From an uncultured Faecalibacterium sp. (GTDB taxonomy: Bacteria > Bacillota > Clostridia > Oscillospirales > Ruminococcaceae): a DNA stretch of 64,000 nt. The stretch spans positions 7,249 through 71,248 of the forward strand of contig CAKSWQ010000006.1 in assembly GCA_934512105.1 (NCBI GenBank), read 5' to 3'. The position numbers and the translations under genes were made by a program. The notes under the pieces were generated by a model. The model was not told the origin of the DNA and ran no database searches. It saw only the letters and a program-made list of their open reading frames with translations. Below are positions 33,343 to 41,465 of the stretch, in pieces (position 1 is the first letter of the stretch; every line of letters begins with the position of its first letter).

Positions 33343-34659
33343 ATGGAATATAATTATCCAAAATTTACCCCGGAGATGAAAAAGACACACACCATCCTTA
33401 TCCCCAACATGGCCGTTACCCAGTTCCGGCTCATGGAATACGCACTGCGCTGCGAGGGCTATAAGTGTGAGCTGCTGGGCAACTGCGGCAGTGCCGTGGC
33501 GCAGCTGGGGCTGAAGTATGTCCATAACGATACCTGCTACCCGGCGCTGCTGGTCATTGGCCAGTTTCTGGATGCGCTGAACAGCGGCAAGTACGATCTG
33601 GAGCACACCGCCCTGCTGATCACCCAGACCGGCGGCGGCTGCCGCGCCTCCAACTACATCCATCTGCTGCGCAAGGCGCTGGTCAAGGCCGGATACCCGC
33701 AGATCCCGGTGGCAAGCCTGAACTTTTCCGGTCTGGAAAAGGACAGCGGCTTCCAGATGACCCTCCCGCTGGCACGCAAGTGCATCGCCTGCATCTTCTA
33801 CGGCGATATGCTGTGTGCGCTGCGCAATCAGGTGGCTCCCTACGAGAACGAAAAGGGTGCCGCTGACCGCATGGTGGATCGCTGGATCGCCCGTCTTGGC
33901 CGCGCCTTGCTGGCCGGGAAGGGCTTTACTTCCCGGGAAATGAAGCACACCTTCCCGCTCATCGCAAAGGACTTTGCCGCCATCCCGGTCACCCGGGTGC
34001 CCAAGGTCAAGGTGGGCGTTGTGGGCGAGATCTACGTCAAATACAGCCCGCTGGGCAATAATGATCTGCAGAAGTTTTTGGAAAGTCAGGACTGCGAGGT
34101 GAACTTCCCCGGTCTGATGGGCTTTGTGCAGTACTGCGCCTTCAACATGGGCGAGGATCATGTGCTGTACGGCGGCAAGCTGGCTGTGAAGGTGGGCACC
34201 GACCAGTTCCTCAACTGGCTGGACAGCGTGGAGCGTGTCATGCTCAAGGCTGAGACGGACGCCGGGTTCTATGCGCCGGGCCCCTTCAAGGAACTGGTGG
34301 AAAAGCCCAAGGGGGTCATCTCGCTGGGCGCAAAAATGGGCGAGGGCTGGCTGCTGACCGCCGAGATGATCGAGCTGGTGCAGGGCGGCTACGGCAACAT
34401 CGTGTGTGCGCAGCCCTTTGGCTGCCTGCCCAACCATATCGTGGGCAAGGGCATGGTGAACAAGATCCGTGCGCTGTACCCCAGCGCCAATATCACCCCC
34501 ATCGACTACGACCCCAGCGCCACCCGGGTCAATCAGGAAAACCGCATCAAGCTGATGCTGGCTGTGGCCAAGGAGCGGCTGAACGCCCCTGTGGACGCCC
34601 AGCCGCTTACGGCAGAGCAGCTTGCCGGTGGTGCCCCTCAGGTCGGCGCTACCGTGTAA
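33343..34659 (+). CDS. 2-hydroxyacyl-CoA dehydratase-like protein
   Basis: A 438-aa protein of the HgdB/FldB-type dehydratase family, partner of the preceding activase. Cys residues that could hold an iron-sulfur cluster are spread through the protein (NDTCYPALLVIG, GGGCRASNYI, KCIACIFYGDMLC, AQPFGCLPNHI). TAGGAGG precedes ATG at 33343. The two-gene set, a double activase plus one dehydratase-like subunit, is widespread in gut Clostridia; the reaction it catalyses is not established and the family name should not be read as proof of substrate. Confidence 0.85.
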   Translation: MEYNYPKFTPEMKKTHTILIPNMAVTQFRLMEYALRCEGYKCELLGNCGSAVAQLGLKYVHNDTCYPALLVIGQFLDALNSGKYDLEHTALLITQTGGGCRASNYIHLLRKALVKAGYPQIPVASLNFSGLEKDSGFQMTLPLARKCIACIFYGDMLCALRNQVAPYENEKGAADRMVDRWIARLGRALLAGKGFTSREMKHTFPLIAKDFAAIPVTRVPKVKVGVVGEIYVKYSPLGNNDLQKFLESQDCEVNFPGLMGFVQYCAFNMGEDHVLYGGKLAVKVGTDQFLNWLDSVERVMLKAETDAGFYAPGPFKELVEKPKGVISLGAKMGEGWLLTAEMIELVQGGYGNIVCAQPFGCLPNHIVGKGMVNKIRALYPSANITPIDYDPSATRVNQENRIKLMLAVAKERLNAPVDAQPLTAEQLAGGAPQVGATV

Positions 34660-34678
34660 CAGCGGCAAAATACAACGC

Positions 34679-34715
34679 AAAAGGCTGCTGTACAGTTTTG
34701 TGCAGCAGCCTTTTT
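34679..34715 (+). terminator. Intrinsic terminator
   Basis: 12-bp stem AAAAGGCTGCTG/CAGCAGCCTTTT followed by T, 20 bases after the dehydratase gene. Confidence 0.9.
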
Positions 34716-34725
34716 GGCAAGTAGA

Positions 34726-34834
34726 CGATTTGAAATGGCCTCCGCGCTGCTCTGGCCATCTTCAGCGGAAAGCATATTTATATTTCGCGTTTGTCGCACC
34801 CTGCGGGGCGCGACAAACGCATTTTCACGAGAAG
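34726..34834 (+). repeat. Dispersed repeat copy a (45-nt core plus hairpin)
   Basis: The 45-nt core (34726-34770) starts CGATTTGAAATGGCC and ends TTCAGCGGAA, with ATGGCC and GGCCAT as an internal stem. Then comes an AT-rich spacer and an 11-bp hairpin GCGTTTGTCGC/GCGACAAACGC (34787-34797, 34810-34820) whose loop contains CCTGCGGGG, ending ATTTTCACGAGAAG. It lies in the leader of the next gene, same strand. Confidence 0.8.
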
Positions 34835-34897
34835 GGACGTAACGGAAAGCGGCATCTGAAAACCGTAGAAATGCCCTTTTGTAGGAAAGGAACCGCC

Positions 34898-35803
34898 ATG
34901 GAAAAGCCCGCAGCTGCCTGTTATCATCTGCCCGGACTGTTCGAGTTTTACGAGTTGTACCGCCGATTTTTGCCGCTGTACCGGGAGCACCGGGAATATT
35001 TCTATGATTGGTGCGCCATCGGCTCTATCTACGGTGCACCGGCGGGCTGCATCTGGGGCGGGGGACGCATCTCCTGCGGCGGGGCAGCTGCGCGCGAGGT
35101 GCTGGCGCTGCTGCGGGAATACGGCATCTCCGGGCGGCTGACCTTCAGCAACTCCCTGCTGCGGGCCCAGCACCTTGCCGACCCGCAGTGCAACGTCCTG
35201 TGTGCGCAGTTTGCCAAAGCGGGCAGTGTGCCAAACGGCGTCATCGTCCATTCTGACCTGCTGGCGGACTATCTGCGGCAGCGCTGGCCGGAGCTGTATC
35301 TGGTATCCTCCACCACCAAGGTGCTCACCGAGTTTGCGCTTTTGCGGCAGGAGCTGGAAAAGCCTCAGTTCCGGTATGTGGTGCCGGATTTCCGGCTGAA
35401 CCCGGCACTGGAACAGCTGCGCACCCTGCCGCCGGAGCAAAAGGCGAAGGTGGAGTTTTTGTGCAACGAGTGCTGCTGGTTCGGCTGCACAGAGCGCAAG
35501 CGCTGCTACGAGACGGTCAGCCGTCAGAATCTGGGCGAGGACTGCCCGGACCACCGCTGCGCCGCCCCGGACGCCGCCGGGGGCTACCGCTTTTCCAAGG
35601 CGATGCGCAGCCCCGGATTCATTGGGGTGGAGGATATCCGGCAGCGGTATCTGCCCGCAGGCTTTTCCCACTTTAAAATAGAGGGCAGGGGGCTTGGCAG
35701 TGCACTGGTGTTGGAATTTCTGCTTTACTACATGACAAAACCGGAATACCAGCTGCAAGTGCGGGAGGCAATTTATCTGGACAATATGCTGGACCTTTTT
35801 TAA
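34898..35803 (+). CDS. U32-peptidase-like / TIM-barrel Cys protein
   Basis: A 301-aa protein from ATG at 34898 (GGAAAGGAACC upstream). Motifs include IVHSDLLADYLRQRWPEL, LVSSTTKVLTEF, and a Cys-rich block CNECCWFGC...CYE...CPDHRC (about residues 189-225) that could bind a metal cluster, followed by SHFKIEGRGLG, reminiscent of the FKIEGR motif of U32 family proteins. It is common in gut Firmicutes, with no known activity. Possibly a metal-dependent enzyme of RNA or tRNA modification like other U32 relatives (inference). Confidence 0.6.
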   Translation: MEKPAAACYHLPGLFEFYELYRRFLPLYREHREYFYDWCAIGSIYGAPAGCIWGGGRISCGGAAAREVLALLREYGISGRLTFSNSLLRAQHLADPQCNVLCAQFAKAGSVPNGVIVHSDLLADYLRQRWPELYLVSSTTKVLTEFALLRQELEKPQFRYVVPDFRLNPALEQLRTLPPEQKAKVEFLCNECCWFGCTERKRCYETVSRQNLGEDCPDHRCAAPDAAGGYRFSKAMRSPGFIGVEDIRQRYLPAGFSHFKIEGRGLGSALVLEFLLYYMTKPEYQLQVREAIYLDNMLDLF

Positions 35804-35810
35804 GAAAAAC

Positions 35811-35848
35811 GCACCGGGCAGACCGTTTTCTGCCCGGTGCTGCTTTTT
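35811..35848 (+). terminator. Intrinsic terminator
   Basis: Perfect 12-bp stem GCACCGGGCAGA/TCTGCCCGGTGC followed by TGCTTTTT. Confidence 0.9.
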
Positions 35849-35933
35849 ACCGGCGGGATTTGCACATGAAAACTTTCTTTTCCCTCCAAAGCGTGCTACA
35901 ATAAACAGGAAATAAGTGTTATAGGAGCAGTGC

Positions 35934-38516
35934 ATGGAAACAACGCAAAAACAGATCGTACTGGGCATTCTGGCTCATGTGGACTCCGGCAAGACCACCC
36001 TCTCCGAGGCCATGCTCTACCGCGCCGGTGCCATCCGCAAGCTGGGGCGGGTGGACCACGGAGATGCCTTTCTGGATACCGACAGCCTGGAAAAAGCGCG
36101 CGGCATCACTATCTTTTCCAAGCAGGCGCTGCTTACGGCGGGCAATACCGCCATCACCCTGCTGGATACCCCCGGCCATGTGGATTTTTCCACCGAGACC
36201 GAGCGCACTTTGCAGGTGCTGGATTACGCGGTGCTGGTGGTCAGCGGAACAGACGGTGTGCAAAGCCATACCGAAACGCTGTGGCGGCTGCTGCGGCGCT
36301 ACCATGTGCCCACCTTTGTGTTTGTGAACAAGATGGATCTGCCCGGCATGACCTGGGAGCAGCTGCTCAGTCAGCTGAACCACCGCCTTGGCGAGGGCTT
36401 TGTGGATTTTGGCGCAGAGCCTGCCGCCCGCAACGAGGCGCTGGCGCTGTGCGATGAGCAGCTGATGGAAAAAATGCTGGACGCAGGCACCCTGACCGAT
36501 GCGGATCTCATCCCGGCAGTTGCCCGGCGGCACGTTTTTCCGTGCTGGTTCGGGGCGGCGCTGCGGCTGGACGGGGTGGATGCACTTCTGGACGGGCTGG
36601 ACCGCTACACCCGCTCCGCCCCGGCACTGCACGCCTTTGGGGCAAGGGTATTTAAGGTATCGCAGGACGAGCAGGGCACCCGCCTGACATGGCTGCGGGT
36701 CACCGGCGGAGAGCTGAAGGTAAAGGCTCTGCTCACCGGCGAAGCGGACGGCGAGCCGTGGGCAGAAAAAGCAAACCAGCTGCGGCTGTACTCCGGCGCA
36801 AAATATACCCTGACCGAGGCCATCGGCCCGGGACAGGTGTGTGCCGTGACCGGCCTGACCCATGCAAAGCCCGGCACCGGGCTTGGAGCAGAGCGGGACA
36901 GTGATGTGCCGGTTCTGGAACCGGTGCTCAGCTATCAGGTGCTGCTGCCGGAGGGCGCGGATGTGCACGCCGCGCTGGGCAAGCTGCACCGGCTGGAAGA
37001 GGAAGAACCCCAGCTCCATGTGGTGTGGAACGAAAGCTTGGGCGAAATTCATGTGCAGCTGATGGGTGAGGTGCAGCTGGAAGTGCTGCGCAGCCTGCTG
37101 GCTGAGCGGTTCGGGCTGGAAGTATCCTTTGGCCCGGGCGGCATTTTGTATAAGGAGACCATCACCGAGCCCATGGAGGGCGTAGGGCATTACGAGCCGC
37201 TGCGCCACTATGCCGAGGTGCATCTGCTGCTGGAACCGCTGCCCCGGGGCAGCGGGATGCAGTTTGCCGCCGACTGCCGGGAAGAGGTTCTGGACAAAAA
37301 CTGGCAGCGGCTGGTGCTGACCCATCTGGAAGAAAAGCAGCACCTTGGTGTTTTGACCGGCGCACCGCTGACCGATGTAAAAATCACCCTGCTCACCGGC
37401 AAAGCGCACCTCAAGCACACCGAGGGCGGTGATTTCCGGCAGGCCACCTACCGCGCCGTGCGGCAGGGGCTGATGCTGGCAAAAAGCCAGCTGTTAGAGC
37501 CGTGGTATGCCTTCCGGCTGGAAGTGCCGGTGGAGAACATCGGCCGCGCCATGAGTGACATCCAGCGCATGGAGGGCAGCTTTGACCCGCCGGAAAGCGG
37601 CGCAGAGACCGCCACCCTGACCGGCTTTGCGCCGGTATCTACCATGCGCAGCTACCCCATGGAGGTGGTCAGCTACACCCGGGGCAGGGGACATTTGAGC
37701 CTGACGCTGGACGGCTACCGCCCCTGCCACAACGCGCAGGAGGTCATTGCGGAAACCGGCTACCAGCCGGAGCATGATCTGGAAAACCCCGCAGATTCCG
37801 TGTTTTGTGCCCATGGTGCTGGCTTTGTGGTGCCGTGGAGCGAGGTGCGCAGCCACATGCACGTTGAAAGCGGCTGGGGCAAGGCAAAGCCCGCCCGCCC
37901 GGAGGTGCAGGCTGCGCCCCAGCGCCGCGCCATGGCCTACCGCGCCACATTGGAAGAGGATGCCGAGCTGCTCAAAATTTTTGAGCGCACCTACGGCCCT
38001 ATCAAGCGGGACCCGCTGGCGGCTTTCCGTCCGGTGCAAAAGACCGAACGCCCGGATTTTGCCGCTGAACAGTGGGAAATTGCCCCGGAATATCTTCTGG
38101 TGGACGGCTACAACATCATCTTTGCGTGGGACGAGCTGAACGCGCTGTCAAAGGAAAGCCTGGACGCCGCCCGCCACAAGCTGATGGACATCCTGTGCAA
38201 CTATCAGGGCTATCAGAAATGCGTGCTCATTCTGGTGTTCGATGCCTACCGTGTGCCCGGCAGCCCCGGTGCCATCGAGCAGTACCACAATATCCATGTG
38301 GTCTACACCAAGGAGGCCGAGACCGCCGATATGTTCATCGAGCGGGTCACTCATGAAATTGGTAAAAGCCGCCGCGTCCGCGTGGCGACTTCGGACGGCA
38401 TGGAGCAGGTCATCATCCTTGGTCACGGCGCACTGCGCGTGTCCGCCCGGATGTTCCACGAGGAAGTGCAGAACGTGGAAAAGCAGATCCGCGCCCTTGT
38501 GCAGGGACAGGCGTAA
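35934..38516 (+). CDS. TetM-like ribosomal-protection GTPase fused to NYN (YacP/Rae1) nuclease domain
   Basis: An 860-aa protein. Residues 1-650 are an EF-G/TetM-type translational GTPase: G1 AHVDSGKTTL, G3 DTPGHVD, G4 NKMD, then domains II-V. Residues about 718-858 are a NYN/PIN-like ribonuclease domain related to YacP (Rae1): LLVDGYNIIFAW with Asp724, VFDAYR, TKEAETAD (792-799), RVATSDGMEQ. B. subtilis Rae1 cuts mRNA in the ribosomal A site, so the fusion suggests a factor that enters the A site and cleaves mRNA or clears stalled ribosomes. It need not give tetracycline resistance. Confidence 0.88.
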   Translation: METTQKQIVLGILAHVDSGKTTLSEAMLYRAGAIRKLGRVDHGDAFLDTDSLEKARGITIFSKQALLTAGNTAITLLDTPGHVDFSTETERTLQVLDYAVLVVSGTDGVQSHTETLWRLLRRYHVPTFVFVNKMDLPGMTWEQLLSQLNHRLGEGFVDFGAEPAARNEALALCDEQLMEKMLDAGTLTDADLIPAVARRHVFPCWFGAALRLDGVDALLDGLDRYTRSAPALHAFGARVFKVSQDEQGTRLTWLRVTGGELKVKALLTGEADGEPWAEKANQLRLYSGAKYTLTEAIGPGQVCAVTGLTHAKPGTGLGAERDSDVPVLEPVLSYQVLLPEGADVHAALGKLHRLEEEEPQLHVVWNESLGEIHVQLMGEVQLEVLRSLLAERFGLEVSFGPGGILYKETITEPMEGVGHYEPLRHYAEVHLLLEPLPRGSGMQFAADCREEVLDKNWQRLVLTHLEEKQHLGVLTGAPLTDVKITLLTGKAHLKHTEGGDFRQATYRAVRQGLMLAKSQLLEPWYAFRLEVPVENIGRAMSDIQRMEGSFDPPESGAETATLTGFAPVSTMRSYPMEVVSYTRGRGHLSLTLDGYRPCHNAQEVIAETGYQPEHDLENPADSVFCAHGAGFVVPWSEVRSHMHVESGWGKAKPARPEVQAAPQRRAMAYRATLEEDAELLKIFERTYGPIKRDPLAAFRPVQKTERPDFAAEQWEIAPEYLLVDGYNIIFAWDELNALSKESLDAARHKLMDILCNYQGYQKCVLILVFDAYRVPGSPGAIEQYHNIHVVYTKEAETADMFIERVTHEIGKSRRVRVATSDGMEQVIILGHGALRVSARMFHEEVQNVEKQIRALVQGQA

Positions 38517-38534
38517 TGCTGACCCTGTGAAAGT

Positions 38535-38700
38535 GGTCTATCGGAACGCCCGCAGGCGTTCCGATAGACCGAGTACAAATAAAATTTTCTTTCTTGTGAA
38601 AAAGTTGGTTTGGAAAATCCGCAGATTTTCCAAACCGACAATTATAAAATATTCATTCCGCTGAAAATGCCCAGAGCAGCGCGGAGGGCATTTGAAATCG
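38535..38700 (-). repeat. Dispersed repeat copy b (45-nt core plus two hairpins)
   Basis: Reverse-oriented copy: core 38700-38656 (ATGCCC/GGGCAT inner stem), then a 12-bp hairpin (GGTTTGGAAAAT/ATTTTCCAAACC, 38607-38636, loop CTGCGG when read with the core), TTTTTCACAAGAAAG, and a second hairpin of 16 bp (GGTCTATCGGAACGCC and its complement, 38535-38570) again with a CTGCGG-type loop. It is in the gap before the NAD(P)HX dehydratase gene. Confidence 0.8.
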
Positions 38701-38718
38701 TTCTCTGGAGGTGCACCC

Positions 38719-39618
38719 ATGGCTGTGGAAATTACCGAAGAATTTGCCTGGCAGAGCATCCCGCGCCGCGCCCGGGACAGCCATAAGGGCACCTTTGGCA
38801 GCGTGCTGGCAGTGGCGGGCAGTGCCTTTTACCGGGGCGCTGCCCTGCTGGCAGCCGAGGGCGCACTGCGCACCGGGGCGGGCATCGTCACCCTTGCCAG
38901 CGTGGAACCGGTGGTCAGTGCCGCCGTCACCCGCCTGCCGGAGTGCTGCCTGTGCCCCTGTAAGGAGGGTGCACAGGGCGGCATTGCACCGGAAAATGTG
39001 CCGCTGCTCCGGCGGCAGAAGGCTACCGTGCTGCTGCTGGGCCCCGGCCTTGGCGGCACGGCGCAAAGCACCGCCCGGGCCGCCGAGACCCGCACGCTGG
39101 TGCAGCAGCTTCTGCCCGGTTTTGCGAGCACTGCGGTGCTGGACGCCGACGGCCTGAACGCCGCCGCTCAGCTGCTGGCCGAGGGCAAACCCTTCCCGCA
39201 CCCGGCGGGAGAGCTGGTGGTCACCCCGCACCCCGGCGAGATGGCGCGCCTGACCGGCCTTTCGACGGCAGCGCTTGCCGCCGACCGGGAGGGCATCGCC
39301 TTGCGGTATGCCAAGGCGTGGAACGCCGTTGTGGTGCTGAAGGGTGCACGCACCGTGGTGGCCAGCCCGGACGGGCGGGTGTGCGTGAACCCCACCGGCA
39401 ACCCGGGGCTTGCCCGGGGCGGCAGCGGGGATGTACTGGCGGGGATGCTTGCGGCGCTGCTGGCCTGCGGTCTGCCCGCCTACGAAGCCGCTGCCTGTGC
39501 GGTATATCTGCACGGCGCCGCCGCCGACCGTGCCGCCGCAAAGCGCGGCGAGTACGGAATGCTGCCCCACGATATCCTGCCGGAGCTGGGCGCACTGTTT
39601 GCGGAAAACCAGAGATAA
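38719..39618 (+). CDS. nnrD: ADP-dependent (S)-NAD(P)H-hydrate dehydratase
   Basis: A 299-aa ribokinase-like enzyme that repairs hydrated NAD(P)H. Motifs: SHKGTFGSVLAVAGS (residues about 18-32), LLLGPGLGG, VLDADGLNA, VTPHPGEMARL, and the nucleotide-binding GNPGLARGGSGDVLAGMLAAL. ATG at 38719 has TGGAGG upstream. The N-terminal epimerase domain found in fused NnrDE proteins is absent, so an epimerase would have to be encoded elsewhere. Alone between the repeat and a terminator. Confidence 0.92.
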   Translation: MAVEITEEFAWQSIPRRARDSHKGTFGSVLAVAGSAFYRGAALLAAEGALRTGAGIVTLASVEPVVSAAVTRLPECCLCPCKEGAQGGIAPENVPLLRRQKATVLLLGPGLGGTAQSTARAAETRTLVQQLLPGFASTAVLDADGLNAAAQLLAEGKPFPHPAGELVVTPHPGEMARLTGLSTAALAADREGIALRYAKAWNAVVVLKGARTVVASPDGRVCVNPTGNPGLARGGSGDVLAGMLAALLACGLPAYEAAACAVYLHGAAADRAAAKRGEYGMLPHDILPELGALFAENQR

Positions 39619-39621
39619 ACG

Positions 39622-39664
39622 AAAAGCAGCAGCTGCGCAAAATGACGTGCAGCTGCCGCTTTTT
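39622..39664 (+). terminator. Intrinsic terminator
   Basis: AAAAGCAGCAGCTGC/GCAGCTGCCGCTTTT, 14 of 15 pairs, T4 tail; between convergent genes, so it may serve both. Confidence 0.8.
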
Positions 39665-39699
39665 AATTGCTATAATTTGTGGTTCAGAAACGTTTTAAA

Positions 39700-40434
39700 T
39701 TACCGGAACTGGCCGAGGTATTCCTCCACGGAGCGGGTCATCTCCTTGGAAAAATCGGAGTTATACTTGCGGTTGCAAAAGGCGGTGCACCACTGGTCAA
39801 AGGGCGCGTTACCGGCTTTGTAGCCAAAGGTGTCCCGCAGCTCTGCGCCGTCCATGGTGCGGTAGCCGTTTTCGTGCACGATGTGCTCCATGGCGCAGCG
39901 CTGGGGCTTTGTCCGCTCCTTCTGCTGCTGGGTGGGCCAGCCGAACACCAGCATCACCGCCGGGAACACATAGTCCGGCAGATGCAGCAGGCTGCGCTGG
40001 GTGGCGCAGTTTTCCATAATGTCCCCGATGTAGCACGAGCCGATGCCAAAGCTTTCGGCGGCGACCACGGCGTTCTGGGCGGCAATGGCGGCGTCGGTGA
40101 CTGCCAGCATCAAATCGCCCACGCCCGGGGTGCGGGGCGTGCAGCCGACCTCTAAGTAGGCGTCGTACCACTTTTTGCAGTCGGCGCAGAACACCAGCAC
40201 CAGCGGCGCTTTGGCAATAAAGGGCTGGTGGTCGCAGCTTTCGGCCAGTGCTTCTTTCAGCGCCGGGTCGGTGATGTCTAAAATGGTATACAGCTGCTGA
40301 CAGCCCGCAGAGGGTGCCTGTGCGGCAGCTTCCAAAATGGCCTGCTTCATCTCGGCAGGAATGGGCTTTTCTTCATACACTCGCACCGACTTGCGGTCGA
40401 ACAGGCTTTGCAGGATGGGATTGCGCTCAGTCAT
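39700..40434 (-). CDS. Nitroreductase-family flavoprotein
   Basis: A 244-aa FMN-dependent NAD(P)H oxidoreductase. Family signs: N-terminal SLFDRKSVRVYEEKPIP with the FMN-phosphate Arg/Ser positions, AQAPSAGCQQLY, and AESFGIGSCYIGDI. ATG at 40434 is chosen for GGAGGTG upstream; the annotated frame could extend 10 codons. The stop-side gene neighbour tsaD runs in the same direction and ends 23 bases upstream of this start, so they may be co-transcribed. Substrate unknown. Confidence 0.88.
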   Translation of the reverse strand: MTERNPILQSLFDRKSVRVYEEKPIPAEMKQAILEAAAQAPSAGCQQLYTILDITDPALKEALAESCDHQPFIAKAPLVLVFCADCKKWYDAYLEVGCTPRTPGVGDLMLAVTDAAIAAQNAVVAAESFGIGSCYIGDIMENCATQRSLLHLPDYVFPAVMLVFGWPTQQQKERTKPQRCAMEHIVHENGYRTMDGAELRDTFGYKAGNAPFDQWCTAFCNRKYNSDFSKEMTRSVEEYLGQFR

Positions 40435-40456
40435 GGGAACACCTCCGGTGTTGTGT

Positions 40457-41464
40457 TTATTCATAGTCGATGGGCAGGGTGGGCAGACCGTTCAGTTCCA
40501 GCCCGGCGGTGTGCCCGGCAATGTACTGGTAGTAGCCCTGTGCGGCGATCATGGCGCCGTTGTCGCCGCAGAACTTCAGCTCCGGCAGGTAGACCTTTGC
40601 ACCCAGCTTCTGGGCACCGTCATTCACCAGCTGACGCAGACGGCCGTTGGCGGCTACGCCGCCGGCAAGACACACCTGCTTTGCCCCGGTATCGGCAGCG
40701 GCAAGCAGCAGCTTTTCGGCCAGAATGCCCGCAATGCGCTCCTGAAAGCTGGCGGCAAGGTCAGGTACGTTCACTTCCTCGCCTTTCATCTGTGCCTTGT
40801 TCACTTCGTTAAGCACGGCGGTCTTTAAGCCGGAAAAGCTCACGTTGTATTTGCCCTCCACATGGGGCACCGGCAGACGGTAGGCTTTGGGGTCGCCGGA
40901 CTTGGCGGCGGCGGCTACGCTGGGGCCGCCGGGGTAGGGCAGACCCAGTGTGCGGGCCACCTTGTCAAAGGCTTCGCCCGCAGCATCGTCCACGGTGTGA
41001 CCCAGAATGTGGTAATGGGTGTAGTCCTGTACCTCCACGATATGGCTGTGCCCGCCGGAGGCCACCAGACACAAAAAAGGCGGCTTGAGTTCCGGGTGGG
41101 TCAGGTAGAGCGCGGCGATGTGACCCCGCAGATGGTGCACCGGCACCAGCGGCTTGCCCGCCGAGTAGGCCAGACCCTTGGCAAAGTTCACGCCCACCAG
41201 CACCGCGCCGATGAGCCCCGGCGCAAAGGTGACGGCTACGGCGTCCACATCCTCCATGGTCCTGCCGGCGTCCAGCAGGGCTTTTTTGACCGTGGCGCTG
41301 ATAAATTCGCAGTGGCGGCGGCTGGCGATCTCCGGCACAACGCCGCCGTACAGCGCTTGCTCCTTGACGCTGGTGGAGATGACGTTGCTCAGCAGATGCC
41401 GCCCGTCCTCCACCAGTGCAGCGGCGGTCTCATCACAGGTGGACTCGATTCCGAGAATGATCAT
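40457..41464 (-). CDS. tsaD: tRNA threonylcarbamoyladenosine synthase subunit TsaD
   Basis: A 335-aa ASKHA-fold protein that transfers threonylcarbamoyl to A37 of ANN-decoding tRNAs. Diagnostic motifs: start ILGIESTCDETAAALV, GVVPEIASRRH, metal-binding VHHLRGHIAA (HxxxH), ASGGHSHIV, DDAAGEAFDK, and LAGGVAANGRLR. ATG at 41464 lies 1 base after the polA stop, so it is co-transcribed with polA. Length matches the family. Confidence 0.96.
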   Translation of the reverse strand: MIILGIESTCDETAAALVEDGRHLLSNVISTSVKEQALYGGVVPEIASRRHCEFISATVKKALLDAGRTMEDVDAVAVTFAPGLIGAVLVGVNFAKGLAYSAGKPLVPVHHLRGHIAALYLTHPELKPPFLCLVASGGHSHIVEVQDYTHYHILGHTVDDAAGEAFDKVARTLGLPYPGGPSVAAAAKSGDPKAYRLPVPHVEGKYNVSFSGLKTAVLNEVNKAQMKGEEVNVPDLAASFQERIAGILAEKLLLAAADTGAKQVCLAGGVAANGRLRQLVNDGAQKLGAKVYLPELKFCGDNGAMIAAQGYYQYIAGHTAGLELNGLPTLPIDYE

Positions 41465-41465
41465 T

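Noticed and set aside
35919-37418. 499-aa minus-strand frame opposite the GTPase-NYN gene
   Set aside because: Shadow frame; the plus strand has complete G motifs.
35934-38516. Straight tetracycline-resistance gene
   Set aside because: It is TetM-like in the GTPase part but sits in core-like sequence, is much longer than TetM/TetW (about 640 aa) and carries a nuclease domain; resistance cannot be claimed.
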